DNA of 64,000 bases from Propionibacteriaceae bacterium (GTDB taxonomy: Bacteria; Actinomycetota; Actinomycetes; Propionibacteriales; Propionibacteriaceae). Below are positions 18,336 to 26,844 of the stretch, one piece after another. Numbering within the stretch: the stretch's first letter is position 1; each line of letters starts with the position of its first letter. The translations under genes and the position numbers were made by a program. Where the stretch lies: assembly GCA_030532575.1 (NCBI GenBank), contig JAUNKV010000001.1, positions 186,001-250,000 of the forward strand, read 5' to 3'. The notes under the pieces are model-generated. The model was not told the origin of the DNA. It made no database searches and saw nothing but the letters and a program-made list of their open reading frames with translations.

Positions 18336-19441
18336 CCGGCACTCCTGGTCAGACGGTGCAGCAGCCCCAGGGCATCGCGGGCGGTCTCGTCGTTGTCGGC
18401 CTGTTGGGCGAGCTCTGCGACGGCCGCAGCGGCAAAACCGCCGAGATCCAGTGCAGCCAAGTCGTGGTCATCGGGCAGGACCACCAACTCGTGGTGCCGC
18501 CCCCACGCACCGAGGCGTGCGAACAGGGTCTCGAGTTCCTCCAGTCCGTCCTGCAGTCGGGCCTCGTCGGCCACGGACAGGGTGCCCCGCAGCGTCAGCC
18601 AGACCGCGGTGCGTTCCTTGGCTGGCAGGGCCCGTAACCGCTCCAACAGGGTTTCCACGTCGGCTGCAGAGGTGAGTTCCTGGTCCACCACCTGGAAGCT
18701 CCAACTCCCCACCCGTCGGGGCTCGACCCGGGATTCGGTGAGATCGACCAGCAGCACGTTCCCCGGGTCACTCTCGAGCCGGTCGGTCACCTCTGGGGCT
18801 CCCGGGTACCACAGCCCGGGCAGCACCTGCGTGGTCGAGTGGCGGTCCCCCACCACGGCGAAGTGGATCCGCCCGTCCGCCAGGGCAGCTGCCACGGTCT
18901 GCTCGTCGATGGCGGCCAGCAAGGTTCGATCCGGATTGAGGCTGCTCACGGCGCCATGGGCGACCAACACCCGAAACGTGTCCTCGGGAGCTGGGCAAAG
19001 CCCCGCGAGCACTTCCGCCACCCGGTCGCTGGTCGGGCGCTTGGAGTGCCACGGCACGCAGACGACCTCCACCCCCGGCACCAGCTCCAGGGGCGTCTCA
19101 GATCGGGCCACGATGACGTGTTCCGGGCAGCCCCGCCCGAAGGCGGGATCGTCGTAGATCGAGGCCGCGTCCAGGGGGTCGTGGTTGCCGGGCACCAGCA
19201 ACACCGGGACCGGGATGGCGCGCAGCGCCTCGAAGGCCTGGAGCAGCACTGAGCGGTGCAGCTGGTTGGACTCGAAGACGTCGCCTGCCACCACGACGAA
19301 GGCCGCACCCGTGCCACGGACCACGTCACCGATCCGGGCGACGGCGTCGAGGCGTGCCTGCTGGAACCGGGAGCGGGCGGCGTCATCCAGGAACCGGGCC
19401 GCCATGCCCAGCTGCCAGTCGGCGGTGGCGATGAACTTCAC
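18332..19441 (-). CDS. SbcD/YhaO-like DNA repair metallophosphoesterase
   Basis: Mn-dependent nuclease partner of the SMC-like ATPase, 369 residues. Motifs in order: FIATADWQLGM, VVAGDVFESN, VPGNHDPLD, VAHGAVSS and VVGDRHS (the usual GHxH region is altered to GDRHS). The C-terminal part is a capping/interaction region. GTG at 19441 begins (V)KFIATADW and has AGGAGGGGG a few bases upstream; the longer open frame upstream is antisense to the ArsR gene and not conserved. First gene of the operon with the ATPase, FetB-like permease and metallopeptidase. Confidence 0.88.
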   Translation of the reverse strand: MKFIATADWQLGMAARFLDDAARSRFQQARLDAVARIGDVVRGTGAAFVVVAGDVFESNQLHRSVLLQAFEALRAIPVPVLLVPGNHDPLDAASIYDDPAFGRGCPEHVIVARSETPLELVPGVEVVCVPWHSKRPTSDRVAEVLAGLCPAPEDTFRVLVAHGAVSSLNPDRTLLAAIDEQTVAAALADGRIHFAVVGDRHSTTQVLPGLWYPGAPEVTDRLESDPGNVLLVDLTESRVEPRRVGSWSFQVVDQELTSAADVETLLERLRALPAKERTAVWLTLRGTLSVADEARLQDGLEELETLFARLGAWGRHHELVVLPDDHDLAALDLGGFAAAAVAELAQQADNDETARDALGLLHRLTRSAG

Positions 19442-19515
19442 GGGTCTGTCCCCCTCCTCGGTCACAACAGGTATATCAGGCGACACCCCCTTGTCCCGGG
19501 AAACCAACCATGTCA

Positions 19516-19539
19516 TTATTTGCGTATGAATGCAGATAA
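19516..19539 (+). promoter_or_regulatory. Putative ArsR-family operator
   Basis: Imperfect inverted repeat TTATTTGC-N8-GCAGATAA (7 of 8 pairs) covering the start codon of the arsR-like gene. The size and A/T-rich half-sites are typical of autoregulatory SmtB/ArsR operators. Confidence 0.55.
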
Positions 19540-19873
19540 GCTCAGCTCTGCTGGTGTCAGCCCGGAGTACATCGACCTGGCGGTGGAGGTCTTCTCCATG
19601 CTGGCCGAGCCCACCCGGATTCGGATCGTGCTGGCCCTCCAGGACGCCGAACTCTCGGTCGGGCAGCTCGCCGAGGCCGTCGGGAAGGCTCCGGCAGCGG
19701 TCTCCCAGCACCTGGCGAAGCTGCGCCTGGCCCGCATCGTCGCGAGCCGCCAGGACGGGCAGCGGGTCTTCTACAGCCTCACCAACGAGCACGCCATCGA
19801 GCTCGTGACCAACTCCCTCCACCAGGCCGAACACGCCCTCGACGACTCCCCCGCCCACCATCGGGGACAGTGA
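19526..19873 (+). CDS. ArsR/SmtB-family transcriptional regulator
   Basis: 115-residue winged-helix repressor: LAEPTRIRIVLALQDAELSV, then recognition helix APAAVSQHLAKLRLARIV and wing SRQDGQRVFYSL. It has no cysteine, so it is not an arsenic-type alpha-3 sensor. The last helix contains NEH, H and H residues (NEHAIELVTNSLHQAEHALD) in the region where SmtB/NmtR bind Zn, Ni or Co, suggesting an alpha-5 metal site. ATG at 19526 overlaps the operator-like repeat. The stop overlaps the MFS gene start, so the two are an operon. Confidence 0.88.
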   Translation: MNADKLSSAGVSPEYIDLAVEVFSMLAEPTRIRIVLALQDAELSVGQLAEAVGKAPAAVSQHLAKLRLARIVASRQDGQRVFYSLTNEHAIELVTNSLHQAEHALDDSPAHHRGQ

Positions 19874-21084
19874 TGCGACGCGCCCTCGCCAACCGCACCT
19901 ACGCCCGGTTGTTCGCGGCTCAGGTGGTGGCGCTGCTCGGCACCGGGCTGCTCACCGTCGCCCTGGGGCTGCTGGCCTTCGAGTTGGCGGGGCAGGACGC
20001 GGGGCGGGTCCTGGCGACGGCGCTGAGCATCCGCATCCTGGCCTATGTGATCCTCTCCCCCGTCATGACCGCCCTGGCTGCGCGGCTGCCCCGCACCACC
20101 GTGCTGGTGGCAGCCGATGCCGTGCGGGCTGCGATGGCGCTGGTGTTGCCGTTGGTCACCAGCACGTGGCAGATCCATCTGCTGGTGTTCCTGCTGCAGG
20201 CCGCCTCTGCCACCTTCACCCCCACCTTCCAGGCCACCATTCCCCAGGTGCTGCCGGACGAGGAGGACTACACCGCCGCGTTGACGCTCTCCCGACTGGC
20301 CTATGACCTGGAGTCCCTGCTCTCACCCGTGATGGCTGCCCTACTGCTCACCGTGATGAGCTTCCAGCAGCTGTTCATCGGGACGACCCTGGGGTTCCTC
20401 GGGTCGATCATTCTGGTCCTGTTGGCCCGGCCACCAGCCCCTCGACCCCAGCCCGCATCCTCTTTCCGGGAGCGGCTGACCCACGGGATGAGACTCTTCG
20501 GCAGCCGCCCGGAGCTCAGGGGACTGCTGGCCTTCAACCTGGTGGTCGCCTGTGGGGTCTCGATGGTGCTCGTCAACACCGTCGTGCTGGTGGCGGGTTT
20601 GCTGCAGGCCGATGGCACCCAGGTGGCCTGGCTGCTGGCGGCCCACGGTGCGGGGTCAATGCTGACAGCGCTCCACCTACCCCGGCTGCTGAAACGGCTG
20701 AGTGACCTGGAGGTGATGACCTTCGGGGCGGTGCTCATGGCTGGCGGGCTCGGGCTGGCGGCGCTGGCCATCGAGACCCCGGCAGGGTGGACGCAGTGGG
20801 TGTGGCTCTCCTTGACCTGGGCGCTGCTCGGGGTCGCCACCTCGATGGTGGGCACGCCATCGGCCCGGGTGATCCGACGTTGCACCGAACCCGCGGATCA
20901 CCCGGCGGTCTTCGCTGCACAGTTCTCCCTCAGCCACGCCTGTTACCTCATCACCTATCCCGCTGCCGGATGGCTGGGAGTGGCTCTGGGGCTCCCGCTG
21001 ACGGCTGTGCTGCTGAGCCTGCTGGCAACACTCGCCCTGGTCGCCTGCGTTGCGCTCACGAGGAAAGCCCCTCAGCCCCGATGA
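19873..21084 (+). CDS. MFS transporter, likely under ArsR control
   Basis: Major facilitator of about twelve membrane helices, ~403 residues, starting MRRALANRTYARLFAAQVVALLG. It has the MFS-type central loop (RPPAPRPQPASSFRERL) and charged motif LPRTTVL after helix 2. It is translationally coupled to the regulator: TGA/ATG overlap at 19871-19875, with a GTG at 19870 as an alternative start. With a metal-sensor-like regulator in front, metal export is the best guess, but nothing in the transporter itself proves a substrate. Confidence 0.85.
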   Translation: MRRALANRTYARLFAAQVVALLGTGLLTVALGLLAFELAGQDAGRVLATALSIRILAYVILSPVMTALAARLPRTTVLVAADAVRAAMALVLPLVTSTWQIHLLVFLLQAASATFTPTFQATIPQVLPDEEDYTAALTLSRLAYDLESLLSPVMAALLLTVMSFQQLFIGTTLGFLGSIILVLLARPPAPRPQPASSFRERLTHGMRLFGSRPELRGLLAFNLVVACGVSMVLVNTVVLVAGLLQADGTQVAWLLAAHGAGSMLTALHLPRLLKRLSDLEVMTFGAVLMAGGLGLAALAIETPAGWTQWVWLSLTWALLGVATSMVGTPSARVIRRCTEPADHPAVFAAQFSLSHACYLITYPAAGWLGVALGLPLTAVLLSLLATLALVACVALTRKAPQPR

Positions 21085-21125
21085 CCCCGTTACTCTTGTC
21101 ATCAGGACCACGTGAGGAGGCGGAC

Positions 21126-22661
21126 ATGAAGGCTGTGGCGAAGCCGCTGTCGGTGACGGAGATGTTTCGGATCGGGATCGGCCCCTCCTCCTCGCACACC
21201 GTCGGCCCCATGCGGGCAGCCCGGCACTTCGCCACGCTGCTGGCGCAGTGTTCCCCGAGCCCTGGCCGGGTGCGACTCCGGGTCCGCCTGCTGGGTTCCC
21301 TGGGAGCGACGGGGCGGGGACACGCCACGGATCGGGCAGTGCTGCTCGGGCTGAGTGGGCACGACCCGCACAGCGTGGGGATCGAGGTGGTGGAATCGAT
21401 CATGGCCGACATCGCGGCCACCGGGCGCATCGTCGTGCCCGGGGTGGGGGCGGTGCCCTTCGACCTGGAGTCCGATCTGGTCTTCGAGCCCTCCACGTGG
21501 CTGGAACATCACGCCAACGCGCTGGTGCTCAGCGCGAGTGGCGACTGTGAGCTGACCGGCACCTACTACTCCATCGGGGGCGGCTTCGTCGAGATGCAGC
21601 GAGGCGAGGACCCGCGAGACATCGTGGCCCTGGACGTCGAGGAGACCGGCTCTCAGAGCCTCCCCCACCCATATGCCACGGCAGCCGAGCTGGTCGCGAC
21701 CTGCGAGGCCACCGGGCACACCGTGGCGGATCTGGTTCGCATCAACGAGATCGACCGGCACGGGCGCGCTGCGCTGGAGGAGCACCTGGATCGGGTCGCG
21801 AACACGATGCTGGACTGTGTCGATGCTGGGCTGGTCGCCGACGGAATCCTGCCGGGGGGCCTGCGGGTGCGCCGTCGCGCCAAGGCCTTGGCCCATCGGC
21901 TGGGTGAGCGCGCCCGCCTGGCCCCGTCCGAGGACGAGGGGGCCAAGCACTGGGCCGCCACCCCCGTCGATCCGATGCGGGCGATGGACTGGGTGAACCT
22001 GTACTCACTGGCGGTCAACGAGGAGAACGCGGCCGGGCATCGCGTGGTCACCGCCCCGACCAATGGCGCCGCCGGGGTGATCCCCGGGGTGATCGGTTTC
22101 CTCATCGCCTACTGCCCGGAGGCGGGGGCTGACTTCGGTTCCTTCACCCCGGTCAACGACCAGGGGTTGACCCCGTTCCGGCTCAATCCTGAGGACCCTT
22201 CCCCGGTGGCGGCGCAGCGACGGCGTGCGGTGCATGATTTCCTGCTGGCCGCAACCGCCGTCGGCTCCCTCATCAAGACCAACGCCTCCATCGCGGGGGC
22301 GGAGGTCGGCTGTCAGGGCGAGGTGGGCTCTGCCGCTGCGATGGCGGCGGCGGGCCTGGCCCAGGCCTTCGGCGGTACACCGCGTCAGGTGGAGAATGCC
22401 GCCGAGATCGCGATGGAGCACTCGCTCGGCCTCACCTGCGATCCGGTGGGTGGGCTGGTTCAGGTGCCGTGCATCGAGCGCAACGCGATGGCCGCCGTGA
22501 AGGCCATCAATGCCGCCCGCATGGCGATGTGGGGCGACGGCGAGCACCGGGTCAGCCTGGATGCCGCCATCGAGACGATGCGCCAGACCGGCATGGACAT
22601 GCTCTCCAAGTACAAGGAGACCTCTTCGGGCGGTCTGGCGGTCAACGTCGTCGAGTGTTGA
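21126..22661 (+). CDS. sdaA: L-serine ammonia-lyase, iron-sulfur, single-chain
   Basis: Converts L-serine to pyruvate and ammonia using a [4Fe-4S] cluster. 511 residues: N-terminal beta domain with [20 protein letters not shown], then alpha domain with [29 protein letters not shown] and [18 protein letters not shown] (cluster cysteines). This fused order is the bacterial type-1 enzyme. ATG at 21126 has GAGGAGG seven bases upstream; the longer open frame upstream lies inside the MFS gene. It follows that gene by 41 bp and may have its own promoter. Confidence 0.94.
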   Translation: MKAVAKPLSVTEMFRIGIGPSSSHTVGPMRAARHFATLLAQCSPSPGRVRLRVRLLGSLGATGRGHATDRAVLLGLSGHDPHSVGIEVVESIMADIAATGRIVVPGVGAVPFDLESDLVFEPSTWLEHHANALVLSASGDCELTGTYYSIGGGFVEMQRGEDPRDIVALDVEETGSQSLPHPYATAAELVATCEATGHTVADLVRINEIDRHGRAALEEHLDRVANTMLDCVDAGLVADGILPGGLRVRRRAKALAHRLGERARLAPSEDEGAKHWAATPVDPMRAMDWVNLYSLAVNEENAAGHRVVTAPTNGAAGVIPGVIGFLIAYCPEAGADFGSFTPVNDQGLTPFRLNPEDPSPVAAQRRRAVHDFLLAATAVGSLIKTNASIAGAEVGCQGEVGSAAAMAAAGLAQAFGGTPRQVENAAEIAMEHSLGLTCDPVGGLVQVPCIERNAMAAVKAINAARMAMWGDGEHRVSLDAAIETMRQTGMDMLSKYKETSSGGLAVNVVEC

Positions 22662-22668
22662 ATTCCCC

Positions 22669-23268
22669 TCACTTCTGCCAGGGCTGCTGGGGCGACTGGC
22701 CGAACTGCTGCGGGGGCTGTTGGGTGGGCATGTGACCCTGCATTCCTCCAGGGAACGGCTGCCCGGGCAGAGCCATCCCTCGCTTCGCCTTCAGGCCTTG
22801 GAGCAACTGCATGACTGCTCCCGCCAGGAAGGCCAGTGTCCCGATGAACAGCAGGATGACTCCCCACCCGGGACTGATGCTGGCTCCGTACTTGGCGGCA
22901 TCCCCAACGGCCTTGGCACCGTTGACGATGTTGAGCAGCAGGATGAGCAGGATGATGACTCCAGCGACCAGGGCGATGATCGGTGGCCAGATCTGGTGCT
23001 TCAGCGCTGGAACGAAAGCTCCTGCCGCCAGTGCCCCTATGACGAAGATGGCAAGGACGAGGGTGATCTTCCCGTCACCTTGAAGCCCGTCGACCTCGAG
23101 ACTCGCACCCAGGAAGCTGGCGGAGACCCAGGTGCCACAGGACCCGATGAGCGCCAGTACAGCGCCACCCAGCCCGATGAAGGCTCCGAGCAGGTTCGGG
23201 CTCACTCCGACCTGAGGTTGGAACGGCGGCCCACCATAGGGCATCTGGTGTTGTGGCTGAGTGGACAT
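22669..23268 (-). CDS. Membrane protein of unknown function with Gln/Pro-rich ends
   Basis: 199 residues. Soluble N-terminus rich in Gln/Pro (STQPQHQMPYGGPPFQPQ), four hydrophobic helices (LLGAFIGLGGAVLALIGSCG; ITLVLAIFVIGALAAGAFV; IIALVAGVIILLILLLN; GVILLFIGTLAFLAGAVM) and a C-terminal tail with QQPPQQFGQSPQQPWQK. The pattern resembles small actinobacterial membrane proteins of no assigned role. ATG at 23268 has GGAAGG upstream; an in-frame ATG about 12 codons earlier is an alternative. It ends 8 bp from the convergent sdaA. Confidence 0.75.
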   Translation of the reverse strand: MSTQPQHQMPYGGPPFQPQVGVSPNLLGAFIGLGGAVLALIGSCGTWVSASFLGASLEVDGLQGDGKITLVLAIFVIGALAAGAFVPALKHQIWPPIIALVAGVIILLILLLNIVNGAKAVGDAAKYGASISPGWGVILLFIGTLAFLAGAVMQLLQGLKAKRGMALPGQPFPGGMQGHMPTQQPPQQFGQSPQQPWQK

Positions 23269-23344
23269 GGAGGCACCTTCCTGGTGTTGGGAGTTCTGTC
23301 CCATCATGCCTGCCCTGCGACCCATGCGCCAACGTCGAGGGTGC

Positions 23345-24358
23345 TCATCCACCAAAGGTGAGGGCATGGGCGGTGACCCCTGCGCTGAAGCGCAGCTCGA
23401 CCAGTGTCCCGGTGGCGAACTCCGGCAGCTCCACCATGCGGTGCAGCCCGCTGTGCTCGATGGGGATCGGTTCACCCTGAACCTCAACGGTGCTGCCAGG
23501 TGGCCCGCCTGCCACGAGGAACAGCTGTCGAGCGTCGAAGCGGATGCGCAGCGTCGCGCCGTCGCTCAGCGCGGTGATCGATTCGCCCGTGACCTGCCAC
23601 TGACCCTCGAGATGCCACTGGTGGCTGGCCAGCTCCCCGGCCGGGGTGTAGTCGAAGAGCTGCGGGTTGAGGTCGGGGGTTCCGTTGTAGCCGAAGGTTC
23701 GCTCGGCTCCCAGGTGGATTTCCGGGGAGGTTCCGGTGTGGGCCTGCCCGTCAGGTGTCGCCGAGACCGCCGGGGCCGTGCTCTGCAACAGGTCGCGGAT
23801 GTGCTGCTCGGTTTCCTCGTAGGCCCCTTCGCCGTGGTGGGTGAAGACGATGCTCCCGGACCTGTCGACGAGGTATCTGGTCGGCCAGTACTTGTTGTCG
23901 TAGGCCCGCCAGGTGGCGAAGTCGTTGTCCAGGGCCACCGGATACTCGATCCCGGCATCAGCCACAGCCTTCGCCACATTCTCCGGCACCTTCTCGAACG
24001 CGAACTCCGGAGCATGAACCCCGATGATCTCGAACCCAGCATCGCGATACCGCTCATACCAGGCATTCAGATATGGCTGCGTCCGCACACAGTTGATGCA
24101 CGAATAGGTCCAGAAATCCACCAACACCACCTTGCCCCGCAACCCAGCAAGCGTCACCGGCTCACTGTTCAGCCAGGCCTCGATCCCGGTGAGCTCCGGG
24201 GCAGGGCGCGCGGTGGTCGTCGCCTCGGTGGTAGAGGGCAGGGGCTGCGAGTGGAGCTCAGGGGCACGGGGACGATGCCCCATCGCCAGGTTCGCCGCCA
24301 GCAGCACTCCGACGACGAGGGCCAGCGCGATGAGCCCGCGCCCCACGTACTTCTTCAC
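23345..24358 (-). CDS. Membrane-anchored thioredoxin-like protein (DipZ-type extracytoplasmic part)
   Basis: 337 residues: one N-terminal membrane anchor (VGRGLIALALVVGVLLAANL), a redoxin domain with VVLVDFWTYSCINCVRTQPY (CxxC at ~residues 86-89), then IIGVHAPEF and KYWPTRYLVD, and a beta-rich C-terminal domain ending ELRFSAGVTAHALTFGG. The two extracytoplasmic domains match the C-terminal half of mycobacterial DipZ, but the CcdA/DsbD membrane domain is absent, so the electron donor must be elsewhere. Likely a thiol oxidoreductase on the outer face of the membrane. Confidence 0.85.
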   Translation of the reverse strand: MKKYVGRGLIALALVVGVLLAANLAMGHRPRAPELHSQPLPSTTEATTTARPAPELTGIEAWLNSEPVTLAGLRGKVVLVDFWTYSCINCVRTQPYLNAWYERYRDAGFEIIGVHAPEFAFEKVPENVAKAVADAGIEYPVALDNDFATWRAYDNKYWPTRYLVDRSGSIVFTHHGEGAYEETEQHIRDLLQSTAPAVSATPDGQAHTGTSPEIHLGAERTFGYNGTPDLNPQLFDYTPAGELASHQWHLEGQWQVTGESITALSDGATLRIRFDARQLFLVAGGPPGSTVEVQGEPIPIEHSGLHRMVELPEFATGTLVELRFSAGVTAHALTFGG

Positions 24359-24461
24359 GTTTCTCCCACCTGGTTCGGTTCCGCCGCCACCGAGCGTACG
24401 TCAGCATCCTCTGGGATGCCGCGTCGACGCAGACTTGCATCGAGCGACAACAGGGCTAAAG

Positions 24462-24477
24462 TATATGCATGTGCATG
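24462..24477 (+). promoter_or_regulatory. MarR operator, site 1 (autoregulatory)
   Basis: TATATGCATGTGCATG lies 19 bp before the marR GTG. It matches 13 of 16 bases of the site at 24977-24992, upstream of the next operon. It overlaps the likely -10 (TATATG), so binding would block transcription. Confidence 0.6.
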
Positions 24478-24496
24478 AACTTGGAGTCGATGCCCC

Positions 24497-24937
24497 GTGA
24501 ACTCTCTTGAGGAGTCTTGGACCCTGGTCACCGCAACCGTGGGAGCCGTCGAACTCGGCCTTGGCCGCTGGCTCGTCGGGAACCACTCCCTCGTCCTCAG
24601 CGACTACCGCGCACTTGTCCTCCTGACCCAGTCCCCCAAGCACGAGCTCCGAATCACCGAACTCGCCAATCGCCTCGGCCTCAAGCAGAGCTCCGCCACC
24701 CGACTCGTCGAGCGCCTCGAGGACAAGAACCTCGCCTTCCGGGACACCTGCCCCGAAGATGGACGCGGCGTCTACGCCGTCGTCACGAAGCAGGGCATCG
24801 CATTCACCGAGTCCATGCGCAACCCCTATCGAGAGAAGCTCGAAGAACTGCTGACCGAACACGCCAAGCACATGCCACAGGCGGCCCGCGAGGCACTCCA
24901 CGCCGCTTTCAGCAGCATCGGAGGCCAGTTCTCCTGA
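24497..24937 (+). CDS. MarR-family transcriptional regulator
   Basis: 146-residue winged-helix regulator: SDYRALVLLTQSPKHELRIT, recognition helix ANRLGLKQSSATRLVERLED, wing RDTCPEDGRGVYAVVTKQG. The Cys in the wing could be redox-active, but that is speculation. GTG at 24497 gives a typical MarR N-terminal helix. Near-identical palindromic sites precede this gene and the downstream dsbA-like gene, so it probably represses both. 74 bp separate it from that operon. Confidence 0.87.
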   Translation: MNSLEESWTLVTATVGAVELGLGRWLVGNHSLVLSDYRALVLLTQSPKHELRITELANRLGLKQSSATRLVERLEDKNLAFRDTCPEDGRGVYAVVTKQGIAFTESMRNPYREKLEELLTEHAKHMPQAAREALHAAFSSIGGQFS

Positions 24938-24976
24938 CCCACCCAACACCTCCAACCGCCCACCACTGCACCCATA

Positions 24977-24992
24977 TACATGCATGTACACG
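24977..24992 (+). promoter_or_regulatory. MarR operator, site 2
   Basis: Contains a perfect 12-bp palindrome TACATGCATGTA (24977-24988) followed by CACG. Same core as site 1. It is 19 bp upstream of the dsbA-like ATG; AAAGGAAGG between them is the ribosome binding site. Confidence 0.6.
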
Positions 24993-25011
24993 CATAGAAA
25001 GGAAGGCGTGC

Positions 25012-25623
25012 ATGACCACCACCGTTGAAGTCTTCATCGACTTCGTCTGTCCATTCTGTCTGCTCATCGAGCCAACCCTTGACGAGCTCCAACGCACGCG
25101 CGACGTCAACCTGGAGCTCCATCCCTTCGAGCTGCGTCCCGCCCCAGTTCCGACCCTGCGTCCCGAGGACGACTACCTGCCGCGGGTGTGGCGTGAAGTC
25201 GTCCTTCCCATGGCGTCCCGGGTTGGGATACCCGTCTCCCTTCCCACCATCTCCCCCCAGCCGCGTTCCGAGCAGGCCTTCCTCATTCTTCAACTGGCCC
25301 GGGAACAAGGCAGGGCCACAGCTTGGACCGACATGGTGTTCAAGGCCTTCTTCCAAGAGGACAAGGACATCGGTTCCCCACAGGTCCTGGCCGACATCGC
25401 CGTATCGGTCGGGCTCAACCACGACGAGGTCATGGCTGCGCTCGGCAGTCAGACACGACGACAACAGCATCGCGCGAACCTGCGGTACGCCAGGGATGAG
25501 GTCGGGATCACAGCGGTCCCCGGAATCGTGGTCGCAGGCCACCTGCTCCAGGGAGTTCCGGACATCGCCCGTCTCCAGGAAGCAGTTGATGCCGCTGTGG
25601 CTCGACCGGAGGTGAATCGATGA
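25012..25623 (+). CDS. DsbA-family (FrnE-like) thiol oxidoreductase
   Basis: 203-residue thioredoxin-fold protein with CPFC at residues 13-16 directly after the first strand (VEVFIDFV), a helical insertion, and the cis-Pro region AVPGIVV near residue 165. There is no signal peptide, so it acts in the cytosol, like FrnE or HCCA-isomerase-like proteins. ATG at 25012 has AAAGGAAGG upstream. First gene of a four-gene unit (dsbA-like, deaminase, SMR, SMR); its stop overlaps the deaminase ATG by 4 bp. Confidence 0.86.
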   Translation: MTTTVEVFIDFVCPFCLLIEPTLDELQRTRDVNLELHPFELRPAPVPTLRPEDDYLPRVWREVVLPMASRVGIPVSLPTISPQPRSEQAFLILQLAREQGRATAWTDMVFKAFFQEDKDIGSPQVLADIAVSVGLNHDEVMAALGSQTRRQQHRANLRYARDEVGITAVPGIVVAGHLLQGVPDIARLQEAVDAAVARPEVNR

Positions 25624-26090
25624 GCTCCTTCCTCGAAACCGTGATGAACCGAGCCGTGGCCCACGCCGTGCAGCACGTCGCAGGAGGCGGCCTTCCCTTC
25701 GTCGGGGTCGTCGTACGGGATGGACAGGTCCTCTCAGGGTTCGGGGTCAACCAGGTCCTGGAAACCTCTGACCCGATGGCTCACGCCGAGATCGTTGCCC
25801 TCAGGGAAGCCGTCGCCTCTCATGGGCGAGGAGGTCTCATCGGGGCGACCCTCCTGGCCACCGGGGAGCCCTGTGGCATGTGCTACCGACATGCGATCAC
25901 ACACGGGATCAGCGACGTGCGAGTGGCAGTTGACCGGGACGTGGTCGCTGCACACGACTTCGACTACCGCGCCAGCTACTCGATGTTCGGCATCGACGAC
26001 GAGCTGCGTGCTTCACTCATGCAGCCTCTCCGAGTCCCGGGAGACCTTCTGCCGTTCACCATGTTCCTGAACCATCACCCACAAAGCTGA
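25620..26090 (+). CDS. Cytidine/guanine deaminase-family protein
   Basis: 156 residues of the zinc-dependent deaminase fold: HAE at 55-57 and PCGMC with Cys85 and Cys88 form the zinc and proton-shuttle site. The PCxMC spacing is that of guanine deaminase/tRNA adenosine deaminase-like enzymes, and the C-terminus (DYRASYSMFGIDDELR) is unlike TadA. Substrate unknown. Its ATG overlaps the preceding stop, and the SMR genes follow 13 bp downstream, so it is probably a resistance or detoxification function co-expressed with the exporters. Confidence 0.84.
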   Translation: MSSFLETVMNRAVAHAVQHVAGGGLPFVGVVVRDGQVLSGFGVNQVLETSDPMAHAEIVALREAVASHGRGGLIGATLLATGEPCGMCYRHAITHGISDVRVAVDRDVVAAHDFDYRASYSMFGIDDELRASLMQPLRVPGDLLPFTMFLNHHPQS

Positions 26091-26103
26091 TTGGAGTTCT
26101 CTG

Positions 26104-26424
26104 ATGCACTGGGTTCATCTCACCATTGCAGTCATCTTCGAGGTGACCGTCGGAATCGCCGCTGGCAAAGCTGAAGGGTTTCGCCACCCGGGGTGGACCA
26201 TCGCCACCCTGCTCAGCGGCGGTATCGCCACGTTCTTCCTCAGTCTGGCGCTGCTCACCTTCGATGTCGGCGTCGGGTATGCCCTGTGGACCTCCTTGGC
26301 CGGGGTTGGGATCGTCATTGTTGGGGCACTGTTCCTGGGGCAGCGTCTGACATGGCGAAAGCTCCTCGGAATCGGCATCGTCATTGTCGGCGTCGTCGGA
26401 CTCAACCTCGCTGGCAGCCTCTGA
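26104..26424 (+). CDS. SMR-family exporter subunit 1
   Basis: 106 residues, four membrane helices, with the essential membrane Glu at position 13 (HLTIAVIFEVTVGIAAGKAEG) and GYALWTSLAGVG in helix 3, characteristic of EmrE/QacE-like small multidrug resistance proteins. Two SMR genes in tandem usually mean an obligate heterodimer (as in EbrAB or YkkCD). 21 bp separate it from the second SMR gene. Substrate cannot be read from the sequence. Confidence 0.88.
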   Translation: MHWVHLTIAVIFEVTVGIAAGKAEGFRHPGWTIATLLSGGIATFFLSLALLTFDVGVGYALWTSLAGVGIVIVGALFLGQRLTWRKLLGIGIVIVGVVGLNLAGSL

Positions 26425-26445
26425 CCACCCTTGCAAGGAGTTTTC

Positions 26446-26835
26446 ATGACCATCGCACATGTCCACATCACCCCCTCAACCACCTCGTGGGCAGCGCTGC
26501 TGCTCGCCGGGCTCTTCGAGATCGGCTACGCCTTGAGCGTCAATGGCAGTCGTGGCTTCACGGACCTCACATGGTCCTTGGTCGCCCTGGTCTTCTTCCT
26601 CGGCACCCTGTTCTTCCTCAGCGTTGCCCTGAAGAGGATCGACGTGGGCATCGGATACGCCGTCTGGGCAGGCATCGGCGCAGTTGGTTCCGCTGTCCTC
26701 GGTCCGTTCTTCTTCAACGAGACCTTCACCCTCCCCAAGGCCCTCTGGCTGGCGGTCATCATCGCTGGTGTCGTCTGGCTCAAACTCGCCGACGGCGCAA
26801 AACCTGACGAACCTGAGGCTGCTCCGACATCCTGA
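26446..26835 (+). CDS. SMR-family exporter subunit 2
   Basis: 129 residues with four helices and an N-terminal extension; membrane Glu at position 25 (LLLAGLFEIGYALSVNG) and GYAVWAGIGAVGSAVLG in helix 3. Partner of the preceding SMR protein. ATG at 26446 has AAGGAG upstream; a TTG at 26431 is in frame but unlikely. The C-terminus is acidic (DGAKPDEPEAAPTS). It ends the MarR-controlled unit, 9 bp from the convergent reductase gene. Confidence 0.88.
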   Translation: MTIAHVHITPSTTSWAALLLAGLFEIGYALSVNGSRGFTDLTWSLVALVFFLGTLFFLSVALKRIDVGIGYAVWAGIGAVGSAVLGPFFFNETFTLPKALWLAVIIAGVVWLKLADGAKPDEPEAAPTS

Positions 26836-26844
26836 ATCAAGCGC

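Noticed and set aside
20787..21125. Long upstream extension of the sdaA reading frame
   Set aside because: It lies antiparallel in codon use and inside the MFS gene; sdaA homologues start at the ATG at 21126 with a good ribosome binding site.
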